Source of the DNA: Belliella aquatica
GTDB taxonomy: Bacteria; Bacteroidota; Bacteroidia; Cytophagales; Cyclobacteriaceae
DNA length: 64,000 nt
NCBI RefSeq assembly: GCF_014637795.1
Contig: NZ_BMFD01000008.1
Span: 117,303 to 181,302 of the forward strand
Direction of reading: 5' to 3'
A program made the translations under genes and the position numbers. The notes below the pieces were generated by a model. The model searched no databases. It was given only the letters and a program-made list of their open reading frames with translations, and was not told the DNA's origin. Below are positions 46,513-56,311 of the stretch, in pieces. Position 1 is the stretch's first letter; the number at the start of each line of letters is the position of its first letter.

Positions 46513-47847
46513 CTAGTAATTACCTCCTTCGTCTCCTACATCTCCACCGATGATATCTTTGATCCGGCTTCCGATTTTTGAGAACAAATTATCTCCTGAT
46601 ATTGGGAATCTTTCTGCTTTCCCTACTGGCGCAGCAACCTTCGCTCCTACTGCTAGTGATCTTTCATTATAGACCGTTTCTCTGTCATCAAGTGACTTAA
46701 AGCCAGCCAAAACAAGTCCTACAGTCGTTGCAAACATTGGACTTTTCACTTCTTCAATTTTGCATTTTCCTAAATGTTCATTTGGATATCCAATTCTGGT
46801 ATCTAGACCAGTCATGTATTCGAAAAGCTGAGCAACACCTTGTAATTGTGCACCTCCACCGGTGAGAACAATCCCACCAGCAAGCTTTTTATAGTGACCA
46901 CTAGCAACCAATTCATTTTGGACATACTCAATGATTTCCTCCATTCTTGCCTGAATAATGGCAGCAAGATTTCTAATCGAAATCTCTTTTGGAGGTCTGT
47001 TTCTTAGTCCTGGAATTGACACGATTTCATTTGGATTGGCTTCTTCGGCTATGGCTTTTCCAAATTTTGTTTTCAATAATTCCGCTTGATGATGCAGGAC
47101 CATGCATCCTTCTTTGATATCTGTTGTGATGATATTTCCGCCCAAAGGAATGACAGCAGTATGGCGAATAATATTATCATAGAAAATGGCAATGTCTGTA
47201 GTACCTCCACCGATATCTACCAAGCAAACTCCCGCTTCCTTGTCTACATCTCCCAATACAGAAAGTGAACTTGCTAATGGCTCAAGAATCAAATCTTGAG
47301 AAATCAGATTAGCTCTTTTCACACACCTGTTGATGTTGTTGATGGCTGTGGTCTGTGCAGTGATGATGTGGAAATCGGCTTCTAATCTGGAGCCTGACAT
47401 ACCAACAGGATCTTTGATCCCATCTTCATAATCTACCGTGTAATCCTGTGGCATCACATGAATGATAGAATTCCCCGGAGGAACCACAATATTCTCCATG
47501 TCATTGGAAAGCCCTCTGACATCTTCGATCGTGATTTCGTCCTGATTCTGACGCCTAATCGTCACTCCATGGTGAACTGTACTTTTGATATGCTGACCAG
47601 CAATACCGACTATCACTTCTGCGATATCCACATCTGCCATGTCAGAAGCATCTGAAACTGCTTTCTGAATTGCATTTACGGTCTTGTCAATATTGGTCAC
47701 GATACCTCGGATGACACCATCCGAAACAGCTTTGCCCATACCAAGTACTTCCAGTTTCCCAAATTCATTTTTGCGCCCGATGATTGCGCAGATTTTGGTC
47801 GTCCCGATGTCGAGTCCTACGATTAATTTGTCATTTTCCATAGCCAT
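46513..47847 (-). CDS. ftsA: Cell division protein FtsA
   Basis: An actin-like ATPase that ties FtsZ filaments to the membrane. It has 444 residues. The phosphate-1 motif LDIGTTKICAIIG and the phosphate-2 motif LVDIGGGTTDIAIF are intact, with LTGGGAQLQG as the adenosine motif. The C-terminal amphipathic membrane anchor (LFSKIGSRIKDIIGG) lies about 10 residues before the end. It starts MAMENDK; the Met at position 3 is an alternative start. It is 4 bases downstream of ftsQ. Confidence 0.96.
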   Translation of the reverse strand: MAMENDKLIVGLDIGTTKICAIIGRKNEFGKLEVLGMGKAVSDGVIRGIVTNIDKTVNAIQKAVSDASDMADVDIAEVIVGIAGQHIKSTVHHGVTIRRQNQDEITIEDVRGLSNDMENIVVPPGNSIIHVMPQDYTVDYEDGIKDPVGMSGSRLEADFHIITAQTTAINNINRCVKRANLISQDLILEPLASSLSVLGDVDKEAGVCLVDIGGGTTDIAIFYDNIIRHTAVIPLGGNIITTDIKEGCMVLHHQAELLKTKFGKAIAEEANPNEIVSIPGLRNRPPKEISIRNLAAIIQARMEEIIEYVQNELVASGHYKKLAGGIVLTGGGAQLQGVAQLFEYMTGLDTRIGYPNEHLGKCKIEEVKSPMFATTVGLVLAGFKSLDDRETVYNERSLAVGAKVAAPVGKAERFPISGDNLFSKIGSRIKDIIGGDVGDEGGNY

Positions 47848-47851
47848 TCAA

Positions 47852-48607
47852 TTATTCACAAATAATTTGATCCTTATATTTTACACTTACTCTACTGTAT
47901 GTATTCCATCCCTTTGCCGGAAGGATTTCATCATAGAAAAGCATGATTTTTTTAAATTTCTCTTCGATATCCTGAGCATCTCCAAATTCGATGACCTGCT
48001 TACCCACTTGTTGGAATAATTTGATATCTCCTTTTTTAGTAATTTCTAAACCGGTAATCTGGGCTTTCCAGAATTCATCGCTTTCGATAAATCTGATCAA
48101 ATCCAAAATATCAGAATGTTTCTCAGTCAAATCCTCTTCCTGTAGCAATCGCTCAGCATAGGCTCCTTCCAAAGTAAGCACCCTTGTGGTGTATTTTGGA
48201 GAAGTTGGAAGGATGATTCCCTCCGAAGAAATATAGCCATCAGCCGCCATTGGACGCACGATTCTCGCCATTGGCTTGTACTGATCTATTTCAATCCAAA
48301 CATTCCCTTTCAAATCGGCAAACACTTCAGAATTCTTCACAAATGGATGATTTTCAACTTTCTTCTCAATTTTGTTGAAATTCAATTCAGTCATTGATAT
48401 CCCTGTTTTTAGAAGTGGAAATTCTGTTTTTAGCTTCGCTAAAATTTCCTTTTCGTCCACGAAGTACACATCCGCTATTGGGTTGACTTTCACTTGGATG
48501 TTTGCCAATCTCTTCTCTGCATGCTTTTTTTCCACAAATCCGATGAAGACTACCAAAACCATCATGATGATGGTGAAGACGATATATTTTTTCGTACTAG
48601 TTTTCAT
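47852..48607 (-). CDS. ftsQ: Cell division protein FtsQ
   Basis: A bitopic division protein. It has 251 residues from ATG 48607 (MKTSTKKYIVFTIIMM): a short cytoplasmic tail, one membrane span (YIVFTIIMMVLVVFIGFV), then a POTRA-type domain starting IADVYFVDEKEIL and a C-terminal FtsQ domain. The sequence is weakly conserved, as usual, but the place between murC and ftsA supports the call. It overlaps the murC end by 11 bases. An ATG 18 bases upstream is possible. Confidence 0.88.
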   Translation of the reverse strand: MKTSTKKYIVFTIIMMVLVVFIGFVEKKHAEKRLANIQVKVNPIADVYFVDEKEILAKLKTEFPLLKTGISMTELNFNKIEKKVENHPFVKNSEVFADLKGNVWIEIDQYKPMARIVRPMAADGYISSEGIILPTSPKYTTRVLTLEGAYAERLLQEEDLTEKHSDILDLIRFIESDEFWKAQITGLEITKKGDIKLFQQVGKQVIEFGDAQDIEEKFKKIMLFYDEILPAKGWNTYSRVSVKYKDQIICE

Positions 48608-49991
48608 CTCGCATCCATTTAGCAATCGGTTCTACCAATCTGTCTATATCTCCTGCTCCTAGTGTCACCAAAACCTCAGGCTTGTTTACATTCAAATAGG
48701 TCAGGATATTTTCTTTACCTTGAATCGACTTCATCCCTGATGTGATATTTGGTATCAACATCCCCGAAGTCACACCCTCAATCGGCTGCTCTCTTGCAGG
48801 GTAGATATCCAATAAGACCACCTCATCTGCTATCGACAAACTTTCAGAAAATCCTTCAGCAAAATCTCTAGTTCGGCTGAATAAATGTGGCTGAAAGATC
48901 GCCGTTAATCTCTTGCTAGGATACATCGCCTTCACTGAATTCAAGAAAGCTTTGATCTCCTCAGGATGATGGGCATAATCATCGATATATACTTTATCAT
49001 CCTCTTGGACGTGAATTTCAAATCTTCTTTTGACACCTTTGAAACTCTTCAGTCCTTCTCTTATTTTATCTTCTTCAATCCCAAAATCCATCGCAATAGC
49101 AATAGCTGGAATCGCATTTTCTACATTATGAAAGCCCGGCATTCTCAATTCTAGATTTTCTATCCTTACATTCTCACGGATAAAATCAAATGTAAAATGA
49201 CCTGGCAAAGCTTTTACATTCGTAGCTTGAATTGCTCCTGAGTTGATTCCGTATGCAGTTACTGAACTTACCTTGTATTCTTGCTTGGCTAGCTTCGCAA
49301 AAGCTTTGGAATGAATAAACACCTTCCCACTTGGCGCAACCAAATCAATAAATGCACTGAATCCTTCCAACATCACTTTGTCATCGCCATAAATATCCAA
49401 GTGATCTGGATCTACGCTAGTCAAAACAGCTACATTAGGATGCAAATGCAAGAAAGAGCGATCAAATTCATCCGCCTCCACAACAACAGTTGCATCTTCC
49501 TCGGACTCGTCATGAAGGATTAAATTGCTCTGATAGTTTTGAGTAATTCCACCCAGAAATGCCGCTATATTTTTACCCCCAAACTTGAGCAAATGCGCAA
49601 CCATAGAAGATGTTGTAGTCTTTCCATGGGTACCCGCCACAGCGATGGTCGGCATATCGGAAGTAATCAATCCTAATACAGCCGCTCGCTTTTTCAAATT
49701 GTATCCTTCAGACATGAAGAAATTCAACTCCGCAGAATCCTTTGGCATCGCAGGAGTCCATACAATCAGCGAATCAGATTTGAAATCCTTGACCTGAGAT
49801 GGGATTTCTTCTATTGCATCCACATAAGAAATAGCCATTCCTTCCTCTTCCAACTTTTGAGTCAGTGGAGAAGGTGTCTTGTCGTATCCAGAAACTTTGA
49901 TCCCAAGATGGTTGAACCATCGAGCCAAAGCACTCATGCCAATACCACCGATACCAAGAAAATGGACGCTATGTAGCTTTCTTACATTCAT
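48597..49991 (-). CDS. murC: UDP-N-acetylmuramate--L-alanine ligase
   Basis: Adds the first amino acid to UDP-MurNAc in peptidoglycan precursor synthesis. It has 464 residues. The N-terminal Rossmann part starts HFLGIGGIGMSALARW, and the ATP-binding GTHGKTTTSSM is at about residues 119-129. It overlaps murG by four bases as ATGA. No ddl gene follows, unlike the order in E. coli. Confidence 0.97.
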   Translation of the reverse strand: MNVRKLHSVHFLGIGGIGMSALARWFNHLGIKVSGYDKTPSPLTQKLEEEGMAISYVDAIEEIPSQVKDFKSDSLIVWTPAMPKDSAELNFFMSEGYNLKKRAAVLGLITSDMPTIAVAGTHGKTTTSSMVAHLLKFGGKNIAAFLGGITQNYQSNLILHDESEEDATVVVEADEFDRSFLHLHPNVAVLTSVDPDHLDIYGDDKVMLEGFSAFIDLVAPSGKVFIHSKAFAKLAKQEYKVSSVTAYGINSGAIQATNVKALPGHFTFDFIRENVRIENLELRMPGFHNVENAIPAIAIAMDFGIEEDKIREGLKSFKGVKRRFEIHVQEDDKVYIDDYAHHPEEIKAFLNSVKAMYPSKRLTAIFQPHLFSRTRDFAEGFSESLSIADEVVLLDIYPAREQPIEGVTSGMLIPNITSGMKSIQGKENILTYLNVNKPEVLVTLGAGDIDRLVEPIAKWMRDEN

Positions 49992-51070
49992 ACTATAATT
50001 TGCTCCAATGCTTGAATGATTTCATTTGCCGCATTAGGTTTTGCTAGTTTTTTAATATTTGAAGCCAATTGCTCGGCTTTATTTTCATCTTCCATAATGG
50101 CATCCACCGTCATTTTCAATTTTCCGATTGCCTCTGAATCCTTCAGCAAAATCGCTGCATTTTGACTGACATAAGCTATCGCATTTTTAGTCTGATGATC
50201 TTCTGCCACATTCGGCGAAGGAATGAAAACCACCGGCTTTCCTACCAAACTCAATTCAGATACTGACAATGCTCCAGCTCTAGAAACGACTACATCTGCA
50301 GCTGCATAAGCCAAATCCATTTCCCGAATAAATTCCAAAACATGGATATGCTTCAATTCAGAAGTTTTTACCTGCATTTCCATTTCAGAAAAATAGAAAC
50401 GGCCACACTGCCAAAGCACTTGGTAACCTCCCTCTTCAAGAGCTTTCATATCTGCAAGCATGGCTTGGTTGATTGTTCTAGCCCCTAAACTTCCGCCCAA
50501 TACCAAAAGCGTCTTTTTGCTTGACTCTAGCCCGAAATGCTGCGTAGCAGTTTCTTTCTTTCCAGCCAATTCTATGATGTCTTTCCTTACAGGATTCCCC
50601 GTGTATATCAATCGATCCACAGGGAAAAATTCCCCCATATTTGGATAGGCTACGCAAATCCTTTTTGCTCGCTTTGAGAGCAACTTGTTTGTCAAACCTG
50701 CATAAGAATTCTGCTCTTGAAGGAGCGTCGGAATCCCTTTGTTTTGGGCTGCATATAACAAGGGACCACTTGCGTATCCGCCAACACCCACTACCGCATC
50801 CGGCTTAAAGTTTTTGACTAAGTCTTTTGCTTTTTGTAAGCTTCTCAACAACTTAAATGGAAAACTCAAATTTGCAAAAGTCAAACTTCTCTGCAGTCCA
50901 GCTACTTTCAATCCTTCGATTTTATAGCCAGCTTCAGGGACTTTTTGCATTTCCATTTTCCCTTCCGCACCAACAAATAGAAATTCTGTGTCAGGATATT
51001 TTTCCTTCCAGGCATTAGCAATTGCGATCGCAGGATAAATATGTCCTCCGGTTCCGCCGCCGCTAATCAT
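49988..51070 (-). CDS. murG: UDP-N-acetylglucosamine transferase MurG (start uncertain)
   Basis: Transfers GlcNAc to lipid I, giving lipid II, at the inner membrane. From the first ATG it has 360 residues. The GGGTGGH motif begins at residue 4, and the C-terminal donor site with SRAGALSVSEL is conserved. Family members usually have 8-13 residues before GGGTGGH, forming the first beta strand. In frame upstream the DNA encodes KATYRI just before the ATG, which fits that strand, but offers only ATT (51100) or ATC as start codons. The true start may be non-canonical. Confidence 0.93.
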   Translation of the reverse strand: MISGGGTGGHIYPAIAIANAWKEKYPDTEFLFVGAEGKMEMQKVPEAGYKIEGLKVAGLQRSLTFANLSFPFKLLRSLQKAKDLVKNFKPDAVVGVGGYASGPLLYAAQNKGIPTLLQEQNSYAGLTNKLLSKRAKRICVAYPNMGEFFPVDRLIYTGNPVRKDIIELAGKKETATQHFGLESSKKTLLVLGGSLGARTINQAMLADMKALEEGGYQVLWQCGRFYFSEMEMQVKTSELKHIHVLEFIREMDLAYAAADVVVSRAGALSVSELSLVGKPVVFIPSPNVAEDHQTKNAIAYVSQNAAILLKDSEAIGKLKMTVDAIMEDENKAEQLASNIKKLAKPNAANEIIQALEQIIV

Positions 51071-51108
51071 GATTCTATATGTTGCTTTCTGTGCGATAAT
51101 CTCTTTAT

Positions 51109-52284
51109 TTAAGCTGGTTGAAATGCTTTTCTTGGTCTGTTATTTCCTTCTACAATTGGTTCCACTGCATCTTCATGATCTCCACGACTGACACTCAGAA
51201 TAATTCCAAGTGAAAATCCAGTGAAAATCAAAGATGTCCCCCCCATGCTCAGCAATGGAAGCGGCAAACCTGTGATCGGTCCTAGTCCTACTGCTACAGC
51301 CATATTGACCATGGCTTGTAAGACTAGTGCAAAACTCAAACCTGCGGAAAGTAATCCTCCAAAAGGCTTGGTCGAAGAAGCGACGATACGCATTCCTCTA
51401 TATAATAAGGCGAGGTAGAGGAACAATACTGTAGCTCCACCTACCAATCCATATTCTTCAATGATGATGGCATAGATGAAATCCGAATACGGGTGAGGAA
51501 GTGAATTTCTTTGCTCAGAATTTCCTGGCCCTTTACCAGTAATTCCACCTGTAGAAATGGCGATGTAGGATTGTTCTGCTTGGTAAGGGATTTCGTCTCC
51601 AGAGACAAAATTTTCTATTCTGGAGAAAAATGTTCCTCCACGCTGACCCAACAAAAGCGATGTCGTCAATGCCAGACCACCTATCAAAAGCACCATGACA
51701 ATAAATCTCATCGGAACTCGACCGATAAACATCAGCAATAAGCAAGTTGCCAAAAGCAATACTGCTGTAGACATATTCGCCATTCCGATTAGTCCACAGA
51801 CTATGCCGATCGCAATCATCATTGGTAAAAATGTTCTTTGGAAATCTCTGATATTTTGTTGCTTTCTTGCCAACAAACTTGCTAGCGTAGCGATCAAAGC
51901 CAGTTTTGCTAAATCTGAAGGCTGAAATGCCTGATCGATCACAGGAATTGTCAACCATCTATTCGCTTCATTGATGTTGGAGCCGAAGAAGTAGGTGAAA
52001 ATCAACAAGGGAATGGAGGCCAACAGAAGCATCCTTCCAATAAGACCGAAAGTCTTGTAAGGAATCTTATGCACTGCCCACATCACTGCGAAACTGATAA
52101 AAATCAAAAAGCCATGTTTGATGATGTAGCTTTCGGTATTTCCACCACGGTATTTGTACGCAAGAGAACCTGTAGCTGAATACACGACCAGCATACTGAT
52201 AATAGACAAAATGATGACGATACCCCAAATAATTGGGTCGCCTTTCAAATTTTCATCTACAAATTTCTTCGCTGCGTTCATCAT
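51109..52284 (-). CDS. ftsW: Lipid II polymerase FtsW
   Basis: A SEDS-family septal glycan polymerase. It has 391 residues and about ten membrane spans. The segment SDLAKLALIATLASLLARKQ and the conserved PLPLLSMGGTSLIFTG segment are diagnostic. The ATG at 52284 overlaps the murD stop as ATGA, supporting the first of two adjacent ATGs. It acts with the FtsI transpeptidase encoded in the same cluster. Confidence 0.96.
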   Translation of the reverse strand: MMNAAKKFVDENLKGDPIIWGIVIILSIISMLVVYSATGSLAYKYRGGNTESYIIKHGFLIFISFAVMWAVHKIPYKTFGLIGRMLLLASIPLLIFTYFFGSNINEANRWLTIPVIDQAFQPSDLAKLALIATLASLLARKQQNIRDFQRTFLPMMIAIGIVCGLIGMANMSTAVLLLATCLLLMFIGRVPMRFIVMVLLIGGLALTTSLLLGQRGGTFFSRIENFVSGDEIPYQAEQSYIAISTGGITGKGPGNSEQRNSLPHPYSDFIYAIIIEEYGLVGGATVLFLYLALLYRGMRIVASSTKPFGGLLSAGLSFALVLQAMVNMAVAVGLGPITGLPLPLLSMGGTSLIFTGFSLGIILSVSRGDHEDAVEPIVEGNNRPRKAFQPA

Positions 52285-53633
52285 GATTGCTTACTTTTTA
52301 ATGCTTTCACAGCAGATTTGAACTGATCTCCTCTGTCTTCGTAATTTTTAAAAAGGTCAAAACTCGCACATGCCGGTGACAGCAATACGACATCTCCCCT
52401 TTCACCATATTCCAATCCCCAAGCCACTGCTTGAGCGATATCTTCTGTTTCTTTTATCTTTTGTACTTTTCCAGCAAAAGCTGATTTCAATTTTTCATTG
52501 TCAACTCCCAAGCAAATCAAGGCTTTCACCTGATCTTCTACTACAGGAAAAAGGACTGAATAATCATTGCCTTTGTCCACACCTCCTGCTATCCAAACCA
52601 AAGACTCCTCAAAACTCTCCAAGGCATAAGCTGTCGCATCTACATTGGTGCCTTTGCTGTCATTGATAAAGGTGATTCCTTTGATTTCTTCCACAAACTC
52701 CATTCTGTGAGGTGCATTTTTGAAATCTTTCAATCCAGCAAGAATTTGCTTTTCCTCAGCGCTTACTGCCAATGCTGCCAATGTTGCACACATCACATTT
52801 TGCATGTTGTGCGCTCCTTTGAGCACTACTTCTGCACTTTCAATTTTCATCGAACTCCCTGCATGCTTAAGGAAAATCGTATTTCCATTGAAATAACCTC
52901 CTTTTTCACTAGGCTTTGAAGTTGAGATGGTGGCTATACTTGCTGAAATTGGCGCTTTTACCAATCCATTATGAATATTCAAATCATCAGCATAATAGAT
53001 CGCTAAATCATCCGCTTCCATGTTTTTGAATAAGGACACTTTCGATGCGATGTAATTTTCTAATTTGTAATCATATCGATCCAAATGATCAGGAGTGATA
53101 TTGGTCAAAATCGCGATAGCTGGCTTGAAATCTACAAAGCCATCAATCTGAAAACTGCTCACCTCAATCACCCACCATGCTCTGTCTTGCTCCACCAACT
53201 GACCCGCCCAACTTTTTCCAACATTTCCTGCCAAACCCACATCCAAACCAGCTTTTTGAAGCAAATGGTAGGTCAATAAGGTTGTGGTCGTTTTTCCATT
53301 AGTTCCGGTGATTGCGATTACTTTCCCTTTTGAAAATCTGAAGGCAAACTCCAATTCATCAATCACAGGAATTCCTTTTTCCACGATTGCTTTCACAATA
53401 GGTGCTTTGGAAGGAATACCCGGACTTTTGATCACTTCGTCTGCGGAGAGAATCTCTTCCTCTGTGTGTTTTCCTTCTTCAAAAGAAATCTCAGCTTCGA
53501 CCAAAATGGCTTTTCTGGCATCACTTATCAATGCCATATCCGATACCCATACGGCATAGCCCTGCTGCTTTGCGAGCAATGCTGCTCCCAAACCACTTTC
53601 TCCGGCTCCTAGTATGGCTATCTTCTTATTCAT
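52281..53633 (-). CDS. murD: UDP-N-acetylmuramoyl-L-alanine--D-glutamate ligase
   Basis: Adds D-glutamate to the growing stem peptide. It has 450 residues. An N-terminal Rossmann domain (AILGAGESGLGAALLA) precedes the ATP-binding [11 protein letters not shown] and the C-terminal ligase domain (HRMEFVEEI, NDSKGTN). It is one base from mraY and overlaps ftsW. Confidence 0.97.
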   Translation of the reverse strand: MNKKIAILGAGESGLGAALLAKQQGYAVWVSDMALISDARKAILVEAEISFEEGKHTEEEILSADEVIKSPGIPSKAPIVKAIVEKGIPVIDELEFAFRFSKGKVIAITGTNGKTTTTLLTYHLLQKAGLDVGLAGNVGKSWAGQLVEQDRAWWVIEVSSFQIDGFVDFKPAIAILTNITPDHLDRYDYKLENYIASKVSLFKNMEADDLAIYYADDLNIHNGLVKAPISASIATISTSKPSEKGGYFNGNTIFLKHAGSSMKIESAEVVLKGAHNMQNVMCATLAALAVSAEEKQILAGLKDFKNAPHRMEFVEEIKGITFINDSKGTNVDATAYALESFEESLVWIAGGVDKGNDYSVLFPVVEDQVKALICLGVDNEKLKSAFAGKVQKIKETEDIAQAVAWGLEYGERGDVVLLSPACASFDLFKNYEDRGDQFKSAVKALKSKQS

Positions 53634-53634
53634 A

Positions 53635-54846
53635 TTATCTTAATTTCAATGTTGCAAGGGTGATGATGGCAAGGAGGATTCCTAGAATCCAAAACCTCGT
53701 CACAATCTTCGCTTCGTGAATATTTTTCTTTTGATAATGGTGGTGCAATGGAGACATCAAGAAGACTCTCCTTCCTTCACCGTATTTTTTCTTGGTGTAT
53801 TTGAAATAAGACACCTGAATGATTACAGATGCATTTTCAATCACGAAAATCCCGCAAAGCACAGGGATCAATAATTCTTTTCTTAAAGCAAAAGACAAAA
53901 CAGCAATCACTCCACCCAACATCAAACTTCCAGTATCTCCCATAAAAACCTGTGCTGGGTAGGAATTGTACCACAAGAAACCAACACAAGCGCCGACAAA
54001 CGCAGCACAGAAAATCACCAACTCACCAGAATTAGGAATGAAGAAAACATTCAGGTATTGGGAAAATATCGCGTTGCCGGAAATGTAGGCGAAAATAGCA
54101 ATCGTCAATCCAATAATGGCTGAGGTCCCTGCTGCGAGTCCGTCTATTCCATCCGTGATGTTTGCTCCATTTGATACTGCTGTCACGATGAAAATCACGA
54201 TAAGAATGTAGAAAATCGGCGTGGCAGCTTCTCCCAAGAACCCGAAAATCCTTTCGTAATTCAACTCATTATCCTTCAAAAAAGGAATGGTTGTCTTCAT
54301 GGTCTTTACATCTTTGAAAGCTGGAGTTTCTACAACCCCTTCTTCAATAGAAACAGGATTGGTAAATTCACGAACGACCACTCCTTCGTGGAAATAAAGC
54401 GTAGCACCTACTACAACCCCAATGACAATCTGACCGATGATCTTGAATCTTCCAGCTAAACCTTCCTTATTTTTTCTGAAAACCTTGATATAATCATCCA
54501 AAAAGCCAATTCCTCCTAACCAGACGGTAGTGATCAGCAATAGAATGATGTATATATTATTAATATTAGCGAAGAGTAAAGTCGGGATAATAATCCCTGC
54601 CATGATCATCAAGCCACCCATGGTTGGTGTGCCTTTTTTCTCATTTTGACCTTCAAGACCCAAGTCTCTTACCGTCTCACCAATCTGCTTATTTCGGATC
54701 CAATTGATAATATTCTTCCCAAAAGTGATCGTGATGATCAAAGAAACAAGCGCTGCCATACCCGCTCTGAAAGAGATATAGCGAAACACACCCGTTCCTG
54801 GGATATCCAATACTTGGTCGAAATATTCGAAAATTGGGTATAACAT
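53635..54846 (-). CDS. mraY: Phospho-N-acetylmuramoyl-pentapeptide transferase
   Basis: Makes lipid I by moving phospho-MurNAc-pentapeptide to undecaprenyl phosphate. It has 403 residues, longer than the about 360 of E. coli. Catalytic segments GFLDDYIKV and [12 protein letters not shown], plus the [12 protein letters not shown] motif, are intact. The extra length is mostly an extracytoplasmic loop at about residues 152-190 (starting [12 protein letters not shown]), as in other Bacteroidetes. Confidence 0.97.
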   Translation of the reverse strand: MLYPIFEYFDQVLDIPGTGVFRYISFRAGMAALVSLIITITFGKNIINWIRNKQIGETVRDLGLEGQNEKKGTPTMGGLMIMAGIIIPTLLFANINNIYIILLLITTVWLGGIGFLDDYIKVFRKNKEGLAGRFKIIGQIVIGVVVGATLYFHEGVVVREFTNPVSIEEGVVETPAFKDVKTMKTTIPFLKDNELNYERIFGFLGEAATPIFYILIVIFIVTAVSNGANITDGIDGLAAGTSAIIGLTIAIFAYISGNAIFSQYLNVFFIPNSGELVIFCAAFVGACVGFLWYNSYPAQVFMGDTGSLMLGGVIAVLSFALRKELLIPVLCGIFVIENASVIIQVSYFKYTKKKYGEGRRVFLMSPLHHHYQKKNIHEAKIVTRFWILGILLAIITLATLKLR

Positions 54847-54850
54847 CTTT

Positions 54851-56311
54851 TTATTGATTCAATAGGTTTAATAATTCCTTCACTACAGCTCTGTCATCAA
54901 ATGGGTGCTTGACACCTTTGATCTCTTGATAAGTTTCATGCCCTTTCCCGGCAATTAGAATAATATCTCCTTTATTTGCCATGATTCCTGCCGTCTTGAT
55001 AGCCTCTCGTCTATCCTCGATAATCATGGTTTTCTTGAAATTCACAGGATTGATTCCTGCTTCCATTTCCTTTAGGATTGTCATCGGGTCCTCGTCACGT
55101 GGATTGTCAGAAGTCAAGATGACCTTATCGCTCAATTGTGTTGCGATTTTCGCCATGATCGGGCGTTTGGTTTTATCTCGATTTCCACCACATCCAACAA
55201 TGGTGATCACTTGCTCACCTCCAGAACGAACACCCTGAATGGTCTTGAGTACATTTTCCAATGCATCTGGCGTATGTGCGTAGTCCACGATGGCAGTTAT
55301 CCCAGCGATAGAGATTTTGTCAAACCTTCCTTGCGCACCTTCCACTTTAGAGAGTTGCATCAGGATTTCTTCTTCATCCTCTCCAAGTAAAACGGCGGTT
55401 GCCAAGACACCAAGAAGGTTGTAAGCATTGAATTCGCCAATCATGCGAAACCAAACTTGCTTTCCATTGATGTCCAATTCCAAGCCTTCAAGGGCATTAG
55501 TGAGGATCTTTGCCTTGAAATCTGCAGGATATTTTAATCCAAAAGACTGACGTGTTGCTTTGGTATTTTGAAGCATCACCATAGCTCTTTTGTCATCCGC
55601 ATTGATGAGAGCAAAGGCATCTTTCGGCAATTCATCAAATAACTTTTTCTTCGCTTTGATATACTCGTCAAAAGTCCCATGGTAGTCCAAATGATCATGC
55701 GTGATGTTGGTAAAAACAGCTCCAGTCAATTTGATCCCTGCCGTTCTTTCCTGAACGATTGCATGCGAACTTGCTTCCATAAAACAATGCGTACAACCTT
55801 CATCCACCATTTCCTTAAGCAGACTTTGCATGCTCAAGGAATCGGGCGTGGTATGTGTAGATGGAATAACTTTACCACTGATCTTATTCTCCACAGTGGA
55901 CAAAAGACCAACGACATAGCCCATTTCTATAAACAGCTGATAGAGAAGTGTGGCGGTTGTGGTTTTACCATTGGTACCCGTCACCGCCACGATCTTCAAC
56001 TTTTCAGATGGATTTTCATAATAATTAGCAGCCATGATGCCCAATGCTCGGGCTGAATTCACCACTTGAACGTAGGTAATTTCTTCATGTAGAACTTCCG
56101 GCAAAGTCTCGCAAACGATCACTTTTGCTCCCTTGTCCAAGGCTGCATCGATAAAGACATGACCATCAACTTGTGTTCCGCTGATGGCAACAAAGACACT
56201 GTCCTCGACCACCTTTCGGCTATCAAAAACAAGCTCACTGATTTTCCTATCCATATTTCCTATGGTAGAATTGAGCGAAACTCTGTATAATATGTCTTTT
56301 AATATCTTCAT
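54851..56311 (-). CDS. murE: UDP-MurNAc-tripeptide synthetase (meso-DAP type)
   Basis: Adds the third stem-peptide residue. It has 486 residues. The ATP-binding [16 protein letters not shown] is at about residues 110-125. The specificity motif DNPR (about residue 402, in DNPRDEDP) is that of meso-diaminopimelate-adding enzymes, predicting a Gram-negative type DAP peptidoglycan. murF, usually next, is not in the cluster. The gene is four bases from mraY and directly abuts ftsI. Confidence 0.96.
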   Translation of the reverse strand: MKILKDILYRVSLNSTIGNMDRKISELVFDSRKVVEDSVFVAISGTQVDGHVFIDAALDKGAKVIVCETLPEVLHEEITYVQVVNSARALGIMAANYYENPSEKLKIVAVTGTNGKTTTATLLYQLFIEMGYVVGLLSTVENKISGKVIPSTHTTPDSLSMQSLLKEMVDEGCTHCFMEASSHAIVQERTAGIKLTGAVFTNITHDHLDYHGTFDEYIKAKKKLFDELPKDAFALINADDKRAMVMLQNTKATRQSFGLKYPADFKAKILTNALEGLELDINGKQVWFRMIGEFNAYNLLGVLATAVLLGEDEEEILMQLSKVEGAQGRFDKISIAGITAIVDYAHTPDALENVLKTIQGVRSGGEQVITIVGCGGNRDKTKRPIMAKIATQLSDKVILTSDNPRDEDPMTILKEMEAGINPVNFKKTMIIEDRREAIKTAGIMANKGDIILIAGKGHETYQEIKGVKHPFDDRAVVKELLNLLNQ

